Source of the DNA: Paenibacillus mesophilus
Lineage (GTDB): Bacteria; Bacillota; Bacilli; Paenibacillales; NBRC-103111
Direction of reading: 5' to 3'
Length of the DNA stretch: 64,000 nucleotides
Assembly (NCBI RefSeq): GCF_005938385.1
Contig: NZ_VCRA01000034.1
Coordinates: forward strand, 1-64,000
Under the pieces are notes generated by a model. It was given only the letters and a program-made list of their open reading frames with translations. It did no database searches and was not told where the DNA came from. The first letter of the stretch is position 1; every line of letters starts with the position of its first letter. Shown here piece after piece: positions 55,301-63,211 of this stretch. Position numbers and translations under genes: made by a program.

Positions 55301-56742
55301 GGCATGCGCTGTCGTCGATCCAGCTGTTTATCGAGCGGTGCTTGATGAACCTCGAGCCGCGGGCCGCCCCTTCCACGATCAATGCGAAGCAGTGGCAGTG
55401 GATGAGCCGTTACCGGATATGGGAAGCGAACCGCAAAGTATTTCTGTACCCGGAAAACTGGCTGGAGCCGGAGCTGCGCGACGATCAGTCGCCGTTTTTC
55501 AAGGAAGCGATGAGCGAGCTGCTGCAAAATGATATTACCGACGACCGCGCGGCAACAGCGCTGCTTCACTATTTGTCCAAGCTGGAGGAGGTCGCCAAGC
55601 TGGAGCCGTGCGGCATCCATTACGCGGAAAACGATTCGCAAAAAGCCGAGGACGACATCGCCCATGTCGTTGCCCGTACAGCCGGGGCGAACCGCAAATA
55701 TTTTTACCGGCGGCGCGAATACGGCTATTGGACGGCTTGGGAGCAAATTAAGCTGGATATCGAGGACGATCCGGTCATACCGGTCGTTTGGAAAAACCGG
55801 CTGCTGCTGTTTTGGCTCAAAATCGTGAAAGACTCGCCGATGGAAAAGCCGGATTTGCCGGATGGCGATATGGCCGGCACGAAAGCCGACGATATCGTCT
55901 CGGCGACAACAGCGGCGTATACCGTGAAAGCGATATTGTGCTGGAGCGAGTACTATAACGGCAAATGGCAGCCGGTCAAAACGTCCGACGTCAACAGGCC
56001 GACCGAGCTGGGGCAGTTTAAGATGTTTGGCAGCTCCGTCTTCAACCGCTCGGAGCTTCGTTTATCCGTATCCGCTTCCGGAACCGGAGGCGCGCTGACA
56101 ATAAGCATATCCGGCCAAGGCCAGTCGTCGTTCAGGATGTACAATACGCACAGTTTGCCGGTCAGGGGGGAAGATATTCCTTTTGAGGAGTTCGACCTCA
56201 AGGATATATTCGAGCAGTCGAAGAAGCCGTCGCGCAAGCTGGATCCATCCGGATCGATATTTACGATTACGTATCGCCACAGCGGTTTGTACCATCTCGA
56301 TATAAAGAAAGACAGCTCCTTGACGCGTGCCGTCGTAAAAAACGGCATCGGCGATCGTGTGATCGAACCGCTCCATCCTTTGCAAAATCCGTGGGATGCG
56401 CCGTTCTTTTACGAGGATAGCCGTCATCTGTTTTATGTCAAAACGGCGGAACGAATCGTTCGAATTCCCGAATGGAACGAATACGTCCCTATTCCTAAGC
56501 CTAACAAGGACTGGATCATTCCGAATTTGGTCATGCCTGAGTTTAAAATTCCGAAGCTGCCCCGGGAAGTTTTCGATATGGTCGGCAATCCGGGCATCAA
56601 AACGGTCAGGCCCGAGCAAATAAACCGTTTCGTCACCGAGGACGCCTATATTAAGCAAGGAATCGGCACGCTCGGAACGGTGCTTTACGGGGATAAAGAG
56701 ATCGGACTTACAGGCCGCGTATCCGGCTCTGTACGCTATTGA
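49399..56742 (+). CDS. Tc toxin TcA component, N-terminal subunit (A1)
   Basis: A 2447-residue shell and receptor-binding part of a split TcA. The N-terminus (1-100) resembles a peptidoglycan-binding-like fold (FPLKPNMTGAEVAALHECLQ), followed by two carboxypeptidase-regulatory-like beta-sandwiches (about 110-310). The VRP1 signature CTCSHCRSILSPAAYLVDLL lies at about 770-790. Helical shell sequence follows. A PA14-like domain at about 1575-1715 (NGLTARFYYGATAEG, LHFRWE) lies before the neuraminidase-like/ABC-toxin-N region at about 2000-2400 (RYRIWEANRKVFLYPENWLE). There is no signal peptide. GAGGAGG precedes ATG 49399, 57 bases after the BC gene. Single-chain TcA proteins of about 2500 residues hold all parts; here the pore part is in the next gene. 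Confidence 0.9.
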   Translation: MKRILFPLKPNMTGAEVAALHECLQFLLDKGVYPFSEDEKREYAELISVEARKNVYADVTQKLVAIFQELNQISSTGDVDEQTANALNAILEKLGAFEQTEQPDCERNRLVGGRVVSMEGKPFVGGLIRAYHADARGNLRIGEDTSDIEGQYTIRYEPLPDNGAIVLFVAAYDASGKLLGQSEVLEGAGNLEIVDLVVSIAEPEPEVAMYRVEGKASSRISAGVSGLRVRIVDKAVGADVLLVETVTGEGGSYRASFSEYAFRQRGKQRPDLQAIVYAAADNTVLGSSDVRYNAAAYERIDVRLDASGSAASALQAEHDTLTGTISRHYRGKLGELKETDDRQDITYLANKTGWDARAVALAALADQFSAGTAIDGGSAKIEPAFFYALFRTGLPANETAIYELDGGAVESIWKQAITQGIIPTALASRIPAAVEQFRETAGRRMLASDALVGASALKEIVDVSFGDEPERRSKFAELYARYRDDTSKLWSSVRDTLGESTEQRLKLDGQLAYLTLNNAPLMRKLHAAGGSQGLTDTLNLVSGGFYKADRWKQAIGSDPIPPEITGDNEAARANRYAELLAAKVRLSFPTAVVSRMVLSGETKVADERLRTRIHTVLNEHQGKFEIGGIPVEQYAKLNQAQIEPEVMNEITRIQRVYQITPSDEAMNALLLKGIDSAYAVTRYDRDDFIRAVRDEVGGEEHARLIYAKSQQVHNAVLNIAMSYMTASNAPGVGVHSPAQIIDPAPTGPNPHSSDVIAYSTLESLFNSLDYCTCSHCRSILSPAAYLVDLLLFIDRPTVPTGFVNPQTILLERRPDIAHLPLTCENTNTPLPYIDLVNETLEYYIANKLTLSGYTGHNTDGSAATEQLLANPQYVSDKAYETIAGKTAVPGDPAPLLPPASTLPFHRPLELMRRLFAKFEAPIATVMESLRQDDRLERANAGDYGWRDIWMEELRLSRAEYALLTDRTIPLKKLYGFAETTADTDVMSRLENVKSFTRRVEISYEDIFELLKTRTINPYSTLIPKLERLGVPIAALKALKDGAITDAEFDAALAPHLDQSQYGGNVKEWVKNPSNYANIMGLLTISDPNGIVDASNFDKLVFRYANPDPAAGRVRSFEFVRLLRFIRLQKKLGWSIEQTDKAITALYPAEHMPNDTDDAVNLQKLDAGYAVLLPRLGVLSKVMDELKLVPSKDLLPLLACFAPIDTHGYSSLYRQLFLSPAMLKQDSAFSDDGYGRYLDGTEKLIAHSGLLRAAFRLTDEEFGQLAESLSIHAGTPLTVDNISAIYRRSWLARKLKLGVKPFMLLCRYTGFDPFVAIDPVHPQLLRFIAFVNRLKASSIKPEEALYWIWNVDASGRTAPSDGDVTEFARMLRAEFAAADAEFALSADPDGQSAKAKLALLYGNEAAESFIGLLNRSVTSDVAYSHDQPALQTDIATAAAGQLAYDSLRKRLIYRAGAMPDAVRTALHGAASATDAFKEAVDRLYRQSRTFFERYPELLPHYDAYVRSASPDEEKRSQLLAGLLPELKQRRKRQRSFAAIGAAVKAEDRFAQTVLDDANVLHAAADQSRPALDDLTAIEQNGLTARFYYGATAEGAVGLEMAAEADLSYSISGGHPLPANPTAGSAVSGTWSGYAEAAETGACNFHIEADPEAVVTLVLDGAPVPLTRTGAIWSNSAPIKLRAGTLYAIAIRADNVKQTLHFRWETSGRGRETIPARYLYSEALVGHLRQTYIRYAKTAVLSESLQLTTADVAFHAGRAEYRIGGESWLNGLPTSVVPDPALSAALYKSFRGLLEVARLKAELAPKDERLLAVLRDPAAAALDADGPLYILTRWEEASLQTLLTRFGVTIADLASPETFGRVFDAYGWVNKLGVSASAMLRAAFNEPDAAAERELQSALRARFAEEDWLIALKPINDEMRRLQRDALVAYIIHQMKESPASAHIDTPDKLFEYFLMDVQMEPCMQTSRIRHALSSIQLFIERCLMNLEPRAAPSTINAKQWQWMSRYRIWEANRKVFLYPENWLEPELRDDQSPFFKEAMSELLQNDITDDRAATALLHYLSKLEEVAKLEPCGIHYAENDSQKAEDDIAHVVARTAGANRKYFYRRREYGYWTAWEQIKLDIEDDPVIPVVWKNRLLLFWLKIVKDSPMEKPDLPDGDMAGTKADDIVSATTAAYTVKAILCWSEYYNGKWQPVKTSDVNRPTELGQFKMFGSSVFNRSELRLSVSASGTGGALTISISGQGQSSFRMYNTHSLPVRGEDIPFEEFDLKDIFEQSKKPSRKLDPSGSIFTITYRHSGLYHLDIKKDSSLTRAVVKNGIGDRVIEPLHPLQNPWDAPFFYEDSRHLFYVKTAERIVRIPEWNEYVPIPKPNKDWIIPNLVMPEFKIPKLPREVFDMVGNPGIKTVRPEQINRFVTEDAYIKQGIGTLGTVLYGDKEIGLTGRVSGSVRY

Positions 56743-56766
56743 CGCGAAAAGGGAGGAGAACCGAAT

Positions 56767-59700
56767 ATGCCTGTGGCGAAGCCGGAATTGCTGGGATTCC
56801 ATGCGAAGAAAGATATGCAAGTTAAACTATGGGGAATGTATACATTCAAGGAAGATACGGAATTCACGTATACGTTCGAAAACTTTTTCCACCCGTTTGT
56901 CGGCGAATTGATCGAAAAGCTGAATAAAGAATCGCTGACCGGGATGCTGGACCCGAATTTTCACCAAAGCTTGACCCGTTCGTTTTTCGATTCGTTTTAT
57001 ACGTCGCAGACGAGCGATGTCGTGAAGGTCGAGCATTTCGCCAAACAGATCGACGTTAGCGAGGGCGGCCCTTATGCGAATTACAACTGGGAGCTGCTGT
57101 TCCATATCCCGCTTGCCATCGCGGTCCATCTAAGCAAAAATCAACGGTTCGCCGAAGCGCAGCGGTGGTTCCACTATATATTCGATCCGACATGCAACGA
57201 TACGTCGATTCCGACGCCGCAGCGGTATTGGAAGTTTATCGCCTTCCGCAAAGGGGGCAGTCCGACGCGAATCGACGAGCTGCTGGCGCTGCTCAGCAAA
57301 CCCGACGCCAGCCCGGAGGAGGAAGCGCTGCGGGAATCGATATTGAGCGGCTATGAAGCGATCCGCAACAAGCCGTTTCAGCCTTACGCCGTTGCGCGGA
57401 CTCGGCATCTTGCGTTCCAATACAACGTTGTGATGAAATATTTGGACAATTTGATCGCATGGGGCGATTCGCTTTTCCGCCAAGATACGGTAGAATCGCT
57501 GAACGAAGCGACACAGCGCTACGTTCTCGCCGCCAACCTGCTGGGCGCCCGCCCGCAGCGCATTCCCCAGCTAGGCACGACGCGACCGCGAACGTTCGCC
57601 GAGCTGAAGGTGGCTGGTCTTGACGCTATGGGCAACGCACTAGTCGAGCTGGAGGGAAAGTTCCCGCTCAACCTCGGCTTGCCGCCGGCTCAGGCGTCGG
57701 ACCCCGACGCCGCCGGGCCGTTGTTCGGCATCGGGCGCACGCTGTATTTTTGCATTCCCGGCAACGAAAAGCTGCTCGGCTATTGGGATACGGTAGCCGA
57801 CCGGCTGTTCAAAATACGCCATTGCCTCAATATTGAAGGCGTCGCACGCCAATTGGCGCTGTTCGATCCGCCGATCGATCCCGGCATGCTCGTCAAAGCG
57901 GCGGCGGCCGGCATCGACATCGGCTCGATCGCCGGAGGGCTGAATCAGCCGATCGGTCCTGTCCGTTCGCCGGTTCTTATCGACAAAGCGCTGCAGCTAT
58001 GCTCGGAAGTGCGGAATCTCGGCACCGCCCTGCTTTCGGCGATCGAGAAAGGGGACGGCGAGCGTATGGCGCTGCTTCGCCAAGGGCATGAAATCAACGT
58101 GCAGCGGGCGGCGAAGGAAGTGCGGTTTCTCCAGTGGAAGCAGGCGCAGGCGGCGACCGAAGCGCTGCTGCGCGGACGGGCGAGCGCATTGGAGCGGTAC
58201 CAGTTTTACCGCCGATTGCTGGGCTTGGCTCCCGCTGAGAATGCGCCTCAGGATACGCTTGTACCGAACCGGTCGGAATTGAACGAGGACAATTTCGACG
58301 AAATGTATACGGCGCTTGTCGGCCAGTTCGATACAACGGTCGGGCGTATCGATTATCCGGAAATGAATACGAAGCAGGAGGGACGACTCCACCTGCTTGC
58401 CGGCGAATACGACGAGCTGAACGGCCATTCGGATCGGGCGATAGCGGCCCGAATTACGGCGGCCGGAGTCGATGCGATCGCGGGCGGGCTTGCGCTTATT
58501 CCTACGTTTCATCTAAAAGCGTCTTATTGGGGGATCGGTCCCGATGCGCGAATCGGCGGCGGCGACCCATTGGCGAACGCCAGCAGAGCGATCAGTTCGG
58601 GATTCAGTCTGTGGGCCCATATCGAGGAGACGAACGGGGCGAACGCGGTTAAAAAAGCTTCGTACGAACGGCGCGCCGACGAATGGATGCTTCAGGCCAA
58701 TTTGGCCGCGAACGAGCTTATGCAAATCGGTCGGCAGACGATCACTTCGCTTATTGCCGAGCAGGTCGCTTACCGGGAATATAAAAATATCGAAAACCAG
58801 ATCGAGCAAGCCGAGGAAGTGGACCGGTTTTTGCGGGAAAAGTTTACGAACGAGGAGCTGTACGGCTGGATGCAGGGCGAGCTGTCCCGGCTGTATTACG
58901 AATATTACCGGTTCGCTTTCGATACGGCGCGCAAGGCGGAGCAGACGATGAAGCGCGAGCTGATGCGGCCGGAGACGGACAGTGCGGATTTTATCAGCTT
59001 CAACTATTGGGATAGCGGACGCAAAGGACTTTTGTCGGGCGAGGCGCTTTATTTGGATGTGCTGAAGTTGAAAGCGGCATACGACGACAACAACAAGCGC
59101 GAATACGAGCTGATCAAGCATGTGTCCGTCCGCCAGCTCGATCCGTCGGCCCTGTTGTCGCTTAAGGCGACGGGAACTTGTCAAATCGCCGTCCCCGAAT
59201 GGGTGTTCGATCTTGATGGAGCGGGTCATTACATGCGCCGGCTGAAGCAGGTGAGCTTGTCGATCCCGTCGGTAACGGGGCCGTATACGAGCGTGAACTG
59301 CACGCTTACGCTGCTGCGCAGCACGGTAAGGAAGTCGCCGCTTCTGGCCGACGGCGAATACGCCAGACAAAGCAGCGAGGATAGCCGGTTCGCCGACTAT
59401 TACGGATCGATGCAGTCGATTGTAACGAGCAGCGCCAATAACGACAGCGGCATGTTCGAGATGAATTTGCGGGATGACCGGCTGCTGCCGTTTGAAGGAG
59501 CGGGGGCGGAGAGTTTATGGATGCTGGAGCTTCCAGCCGATTTTCGCCAATTCGACTACAACACGATATCAGACGTCATACTCCATATGCGCTATACGGC
59601 AAGACAAGGCGGCCAATCGCTGCGAGGCGGGGCGATCGGGAATTTGACCGAGCTTGTGGCGGAAGCGGACAGCTCCGGACTTGCGCTGATGTTCAGCCTC

Positions 59701-60009
59701 TCGCACGATTACCCGGGCGAGTGGCACCGGTTCGTCACCGGCAGCGGCGATTTTGCCGCAGCGGTGAAGCGCGACTATTTCCCGTATTTCACCCGGGGAA
59801 AAGAGATCGCGATCGAGGATGTCAGGCTATATGCGATCGTCGATGAACAGCTGGAGTCGGCTGCGCCGTCCGCGATCGATCTGGCTGCGCTAACGGACTC
59901 GCTGCGCGACGAAGGGCAGTTCGAGCTGTCGCTCGCGCCTGATGATGCAGTGCTCGTGCGTGAGCGGCAGGTACAGGTGTTTGTGCGGGTCCGGTATACG
60001 CTAGGTTAG
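56767..60009 (+). CDS. Tc toxin TcA component, C-terminal pore and TcB-binding subunit (A2)
   Basis: A 1080-residue C-terminal half of the split TcA. Residues 1-350 finish the helical/neuraminidase-like shell (YNWELLFHIPLAIAVHLSK, QRWFHYIFDPT). Residues about 380-780 are long helices with a hydrophobic stretch (AGVDAIAGGLALIPTFHLKA) and coiled coil (ENQIEQAEEVDRFLREKF), fitting the translocation channel. The last 250 residues match the TcB-binding beta domain (FDLDGAGHYMRRLKQVSLSI, SRFADYYGSMQSIVTSSAN, ending VFVRVRYTLG). GGGAGGAG precedes ATG 56767, 24 bases after A1, so the two are made together. It is collinear with TcaB/TccB/YenA2-type proteins. A perfect terminator follows. Confidence 0.92.
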   Translation: MPVAKPELLGFHAKKDMQVKLWGMYTFKEDTEFTYTFENFFHPFVGELIEKLNKESLTGMLDPNFHQSLTRSFFDSFYTSQTSDVVKVEHFAKQIDVSEGGPYANYNWELLFHIPLAIAVHLSKNQRFAEAQRWFHYIFDPTCNDTSIPTPQRYWKFIAFRKGGSPTRIDELLALLSKPDASPEEEALRESILSGYEAIRNKPFQPYAVARTRHLAFQYNVVMKYLDNLIAWGDSLFRQDTVESLNEATQRYVLAANLLGARPQRIPQLGTTRPRTFAELKVAGLDAMGNALVELEGKFPLNLGLPPAQASDPDAAGPLFGIGRTLYFCIPGNEKLLGYWDTVADRLFKIRHCLNIEGVARQLALFDPPIDPGMLVKAAAAGIDIGSIAGGLNQPIGPVRSPVLIDKALQLCSEVRNLGTALLSAIEKGDGERMALLRQGHEINVQRAAKEVRFLQWKQAQAATEALLRGRASALERYQFYRRLLGLAPAENAPQDTLVPNRSELNEDNFDEMYTALVGQFDTTVGRIDYPEMNTKQEGRLHLLAGEYDELNGHSDRAIAARITAAGVDAIAGGLALIPTFHLKASYWGIGPDARIGGGDPLANASRAISSGFSLWAHIEETNGANAVKKASYERRADEWMLQANLAANELMQIGRQTITSLIAEQVAYREYKNIENQIEQAEEVDRFLREKFTNEELYGWMQGELSRLYYEYYRFAFDTARKAEQTMKRELMRPETDSADFISFNYWDSGRKGLLSGEALYLDVLKLKAAYDDNNKREYELIKHVSVRQLDPSALLSLKATGTCQIAVPEWVFDLDGAGHYMRRLKQVSLSIPSVTGPYTSVNCTLTLLRSTVRKSPLLADGEYARQSSEDSRFADYYGSMQSIVTSSANNDSGMFEMNLRDDRLLPFEGAGAESLWMLELPADFRQFDYNTISDVILHMRYTARQGGQSLRGGAIGNLTELVAEADSSGLALMFSLSHDYPGEWHRFVTGSGDFAAAVKRDYFPYFTRGKEIAIEDVRLYAIVDEQLESAAPSAIDLAALTDSLRDEGQFELSLAPDDAVLVRERQVQVFVRVRYTLG

Positions 60010-60024
60010 GAGAAGTCGAGCCGA

Positions 60025-60051
60025 CATGAAAACCATGAAAACCATGAAAAC
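60025..60051 (+). repeat. Three tandem copies of CATGAAAAC
   Basis: Nine-base units at 60025, 60034 and 60043. The last runs into the terminator stem. A small frame (MKTMKTMKTSNTTF...) starts here but has a poorly spaced AGGAG, so I do not call a gene. Confidence 0.85.
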
Positions 60052-60090
60052 CTCCAATACCACTTTTGCTGTGGTATTGGAGGTTTTTTC
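60047..60090 (+). terminator. Terminator of the Tc toxin operon
   Basis: A perfect 17-bp stem (AAAACCTCCAATACCAC and its complement) has a 7-base loop TTTTGCT and then a T-run. It is one of the strongest hairpins in the window. Confidence 0.95.
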
Positions 60091-60368
60091 TGAATCTCGG
60101 ACTTTTCTTAACGATGAATTTCTCGCTTCCGGGAATTCTTGCCATCACATGTGGAGCAGTACGTGACTGGCCAAATACTTTCAGAGCATTCAGATCGACA
60201 ACGGCAATCAATCTTGACTGGCTACAACACCTTTATGTTTAACCTAAAAAAATGGTTGGGCACGAAGTTCAGCGATGAAAAGTAAGCTGCACTTTCCGTT
60301 TCATTAACAAAGGAATATATGTTCGGTATATTTTAGTGGAATTTACCTAAATCACAAGGAGATCAAAA
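60091..60368. other. Intergenic, AT-rich transition with possible relic
   Basis: No gene. On the minus strand, 60211 to about 60090 translates to VVDLNALKVFGQSRTAPHVM and FIVKKSPRF, protein-like but unrecognised and without a ribosome binding site. Base composition falls here from the GC-rich toxin operon to the AT-rich right-hand region. Confidence 0.35.
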
Positions 60369-60431
60369 ATACCAACCTACAAGAAATTAGTTCGAGATGG
60401 GATACCTGAAATGATTGAGGTTGGAACGTGA
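60369..60431 (+). pseudogene. N-terminal remnant of a MazG-like phosphoribosyl-ATP pyrophosphohydrolase
   Basis: After AAGGAG the frame reads (I)PTYKKLVRDGIPEMIEVGT and stops at 60429-60431. (M)PTYxKLVRDxIPEII is the standard start of small MazG-like pyrophosphohydrolases of Bacilli. The start codon is ATA instead of ATG and only 20 residues remain. Confidence 0.6.
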
Positions 60432-60454
60432 CTGACCAAAGGGACGACTTATGA

Positions 60455-60664
60455 TTATACATTTACACAAAATCCGTATTTTATACATATGTTTATAAAT
60501 CTGTTTCGAACCAACATAAATGACAAGAACTGTCGGATGACAAGAACATAACAACATAAATGACAAGAACTTAACAACTTGACATAATCGCGAATTGCTC
60601 TATTTTCTTCTGATGGATCGTCAAAACATTTCATCGCCACGCGTTGTGGCGTAAAAGATTTCAT
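60455..60664 (-). other. Possible small protein running into repeats
   Basis: An ATG at 60664 with AAAGGAG nine bases before it opens a 69-residue frame, MKSFTPQRVAMKCFDDPSEE. After about 32 residues the frame enters the TGACAAGAAC repeats and the sequence stops looking like protein. It is probably the 5' end of a gene cut by the repeat block. Family unknown. Confidence 0.3.
60512..60571 (+). repeat. Three direct TGACAAGAAC repeats, possible transposon-end binding sites
   Basis: TGACAAGAAC lies at 60521, 60538 and 60561. The first and third are within an identical 20-mer (CAACATAAATGACAAGAACT). TGTCGGA directly precedes the middle copy, as TGTCGGG precedes copy a at 26.5 kb. The arrangement resembles the clustered TnsB sites of Tn7-like ends. 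Confidence 0.85.
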
Positions 60665-60903
60665 ATTACGTAACTCCTTTCTTTTATTTCTCGAGTTATT
60701 GACACATTTTTCATTGATGTTTTTTTCTCTATCTTCTTTCTTGATGATTACTTGAATCTCTTGCTTATGTTTTACATTTATATCGTGTTTGAAGATGATT
60801 TTAGGTAAACTCTTTTCTAGCATTATGCTAACTTGTCTCCAATCCGGTACACTTATTTGTGTTGATCCCTCCACTGAGACTTCAAGCCATTGGTAAAAAT
60901 AAT

Positions 60904-61280
60904 TTGCCCCTGCCTGTTCATGGCTTCAAGCTTCATTTATAAGCAAACGCCTTTTCACTCGGGGAAACATACTCCTGCTGCAAGTTACTGTCCACCATAA
61001 GAATGGTCGTCTGATCGTCGTCCAACTCACGAATAATACAAGGAATAGACTCCATTCCCTCCTGCCCATTGTTAGAGTTAATCGATTCAAATGCAATCTC
61101 TCTCATAATTAATGGAACATGGCTCACTGAATATGGTTGCTCTAAGCATTGTCTTGTTGATTGAACAAATACATCCCACTCTGGTAGCCTTAAATCAGAA
61201 TCATTCGAGTTTTTCACATAGTTAAAGCAAGTTCTTGTACTGGTAATACGATACCCATCTATTAATCCTCCATTTTGCAT
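60904..61280 (-). pseudogene. Chimeric frame: unknown N-terminus joined to a ParB fragment
   Basis: A frame of 115 residues starts at the ATG overlapping the stop of the DUF3732 gene. Residues 1-70 (WDVFVQSTRQCLEQPY) match nothing I know. From residue 72 it reads GMESIPCIIRELDDDQTT, ILMVDSNLQQ and SEKAFAYK, the conserved middle of ParB/Spo0J-like proteins of plasmids and integrative elements. It stops at 60933, but a -1 shift continues KMKLEAMNRQGQ, the normal next block. So a ParB fragment with a frameshift has been joined to the end of the ABC-3C operon. Confidence 0.6.
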
Positions 61281-63211
61281 TAGATGAATTTATTGTCCTT
61301 GCCTCTCCAATTTTTGCGAAGGTAATGCTCAAATTTATAACCTTCAATATCTAGCTCACCTACATGGTCTGTAACGATAACCTGTGGTTTATATGAAGTT
61401 GCTTCAGCAATCAAATCTATTTCTTCTAAAATTGTCTTGTATATCTGCTCCACTTTTTGAACATCATTTGATTTTTCATTTTCATCAACAACGAATTTTT
61501 CAGGAAAGTAAACCTGGCTTGGTTGGTCGAGAAATAGTATTGATGGTATAGCTGACTTTTCTTGTACCGCAAAAAAATGCAGGAAACTTAGAAACAGACT
61601 AATATGGCAAGCCAACCAATTAGCTCCACTTCCCATTTCACTTAGATAAACCCACGACTTATTCTCTTTGTCATAATGGTACAAATCAAAAGTATCTAAT
61701 TTAAAATTCATATCTGCTGGTCTGAATTCTTCTTCAAAATCCAACTTCTCGATTATTCGACATACATTGTTTTTGAAGAAAGTGGTTGCTTGTGAATAAT
61801 AGGAATACAAATTATATCCATCGATTAACTTGTTTAACTGGTTGATTCGTACATCCATTTCATCATCATTTTTACGCAAATTAATTAGCTGTTCCTCAAC
61901 CTTTTTACACTGAATATCGATTTCAGCTCTTGCATATACAACTTCATGGTCTAACTTCTTTGTTTTCTTCCATCGTTCTGTAATATCTTCAATTTTTCCA
62001 ATTTCTAAACCAAGTCTTCGAATTTCATCGGTTAGTTTTTCCTTCTCCATCTTAAGTTTATGGATTTGTAAGTGAAACTCATTCCCTTGCCCCTTAACAC
62101 TTGCTAGTTCTTCAACAAGCCATTTTTTTGAATCTCTCATAGTCTCAATTCTCTTCGATATGACTTCTACATTTTGACCACATACAGGACAATCATAAGA
62201 ATCATGTTGATTTAACGAATGATTTATTATGGCTCTCATTGACTTTAAGTTTGAAGAATAACCCTGTCCGTAGCCATGACTAAGTTCTAAATTACTAATA
62301 CTCATCTCAATGTCATATCTATTTTGTTTTAGTTCTTCTCGTTGGTTTCTTAACTCCTCGTATCTACGTTCCATGTCTTCAGATAAATAACTGTCTCTTG
62401 TGAAATCGGGCAAATTCTTTCTCAATGTCAACAATTTGTTTAATGGGATACTTTCATCGAACGTTTTGCCGACTAGCATATAATATCGTTTATACGTATC
62501 TAATAATTCTCGTCTAATTTTATCAGTCGATTTACTGTATGATAGTTGGACTTTTTCGTTTCTCTTTTGTTGTTTTAAGAGTTCATCAAGTTCAATTCGA
62601 TAGTTATAATACTGTTGGTCAACCCATCCAGCAAAAACTGGGAATTGTTTTATGGTCTGTTCTCGTTTTTGAGAATCCTCAAAGCGATAGAATAACGCGA
62701 ATTTACTGGCAACCAAATTCTGATGTTGAAACATGTAAGAAGTCATATTTCTTATCGTTGGTCTTGGATCGCTTCTAGTAGCATCAATATTTTCAGTTGA
62801 GTTTGTAACTGAAATTCCAAACTCCTTACCCAACTCAATTTTTGCTTGTTCCAAGTTAAGTGCATGTTCATCTGTGAAGATATCCATTGATAGTTCTTTT
62901 GGACTAATCACTTTTGAAGTACGGTACAAATACATTTGCTTTTTACCTTCATTATCAGAACGTTTACGAGCTGCAACTAAGTGGTAATCAGGGAATTTTA
63001 AAACGATTGCAAATAGATACCCAAACTTAGTTACTTCCCCTTTTGGAATAGTTGATTTTGAACTTCCAAGACAGTAATCAATAATCTCTAACAAAGCGCT
63101 CTTTCCGCTTTTAGATTCACCTGTAATGACATTTAGACCATCTGTTAAATCAACATGCCTTTTATCGCCACTTTCATTAAAGGCTAAAATTGACTTTATA
63201 TAAACGTTCAT
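61280..63211 (-). CDS. ABC-3C system ATPase, DUF3732 (SMC/Rad50-like)
   Basis: 643 residues. Walker A is TGESKSGKSALLE (residues 30-42). Two coiled-coil arms flank a Rad50-type zinc-hook-like CPVCGQ (Cys341, Cys344). The ABC signature region is EMGSGANWLACHISLFL and Walker B is SILFLDQPSQVYFP. DUF3732 proteins are the ATPases of some ABC-three-component conflict systems, which couple an ABC ATPase, a small middle component and a variable effector. ATG 63211 overlaps the stop of the middle-component gene (ATGA), so it is coupled; a longer frame start at 63265 overlaps that gene further. The region is AT-rich, unlike the toxin operon. Confidence 0.88.
   Translation of the reverse strand: MNVYIKSILAFNESGDKRHVDLTDGLNVITGESKSGKSALLEIIDYCLGSSKSTIPKGEVTKFGYLFAIVLKFPDYHLVAARKRSDNEGKKQMYLYRTSKVISPKELSMDIFTDEHALNLEQAKIELGKEFGISVTNSTENIDATRSDPRPTIRNMTSYMFQHQNLVASKFALFYRFEDSQKREQTIKQFPVFAGWVDQQYYNYRIELDELLKQQKRNEKVQLSYSKSTDKIRRELLDTYKRYYMLVGKTFDESIPLNKLLTLRKNLPDFTRDSYLSEDMERRYEELRNQREELKQNRYDIEMSISNLELSHGYGQGYSSNLKSMRAIINHSLNQHDSYDCPVCGQNVEVISKRIETMRDSKKWLVEELASVKGQGNEFHLQIHKLKMEKEKLTDEIRRLGLEIGKIEDITERWKKTKKLDHEVVYARAEIDIQCKKVEEQLINLRKNDDEMDVRINQLNKLIDGYNLYSYYSQATTFFKNNVCRIIEKLDFEEEFRPADMNFKLDTFDLYHYDKENKSWVYLSEMGSGANWLACHISLFLSFLHFFAVQEKSAIPSILFLDQPSQVYFPEKFVVDENEKSNDVQKVEQIYKTILEEIDLIAEATSYKPQVIVTDHVGELDIEGYKFEHYLRKNWRGKDNKFI

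Noticed and set aside
58513..59370. A 285-residue minus-strand frame inside TcA2
   Set aside because: Antisense shadow; no motif and no ribosome binding site.
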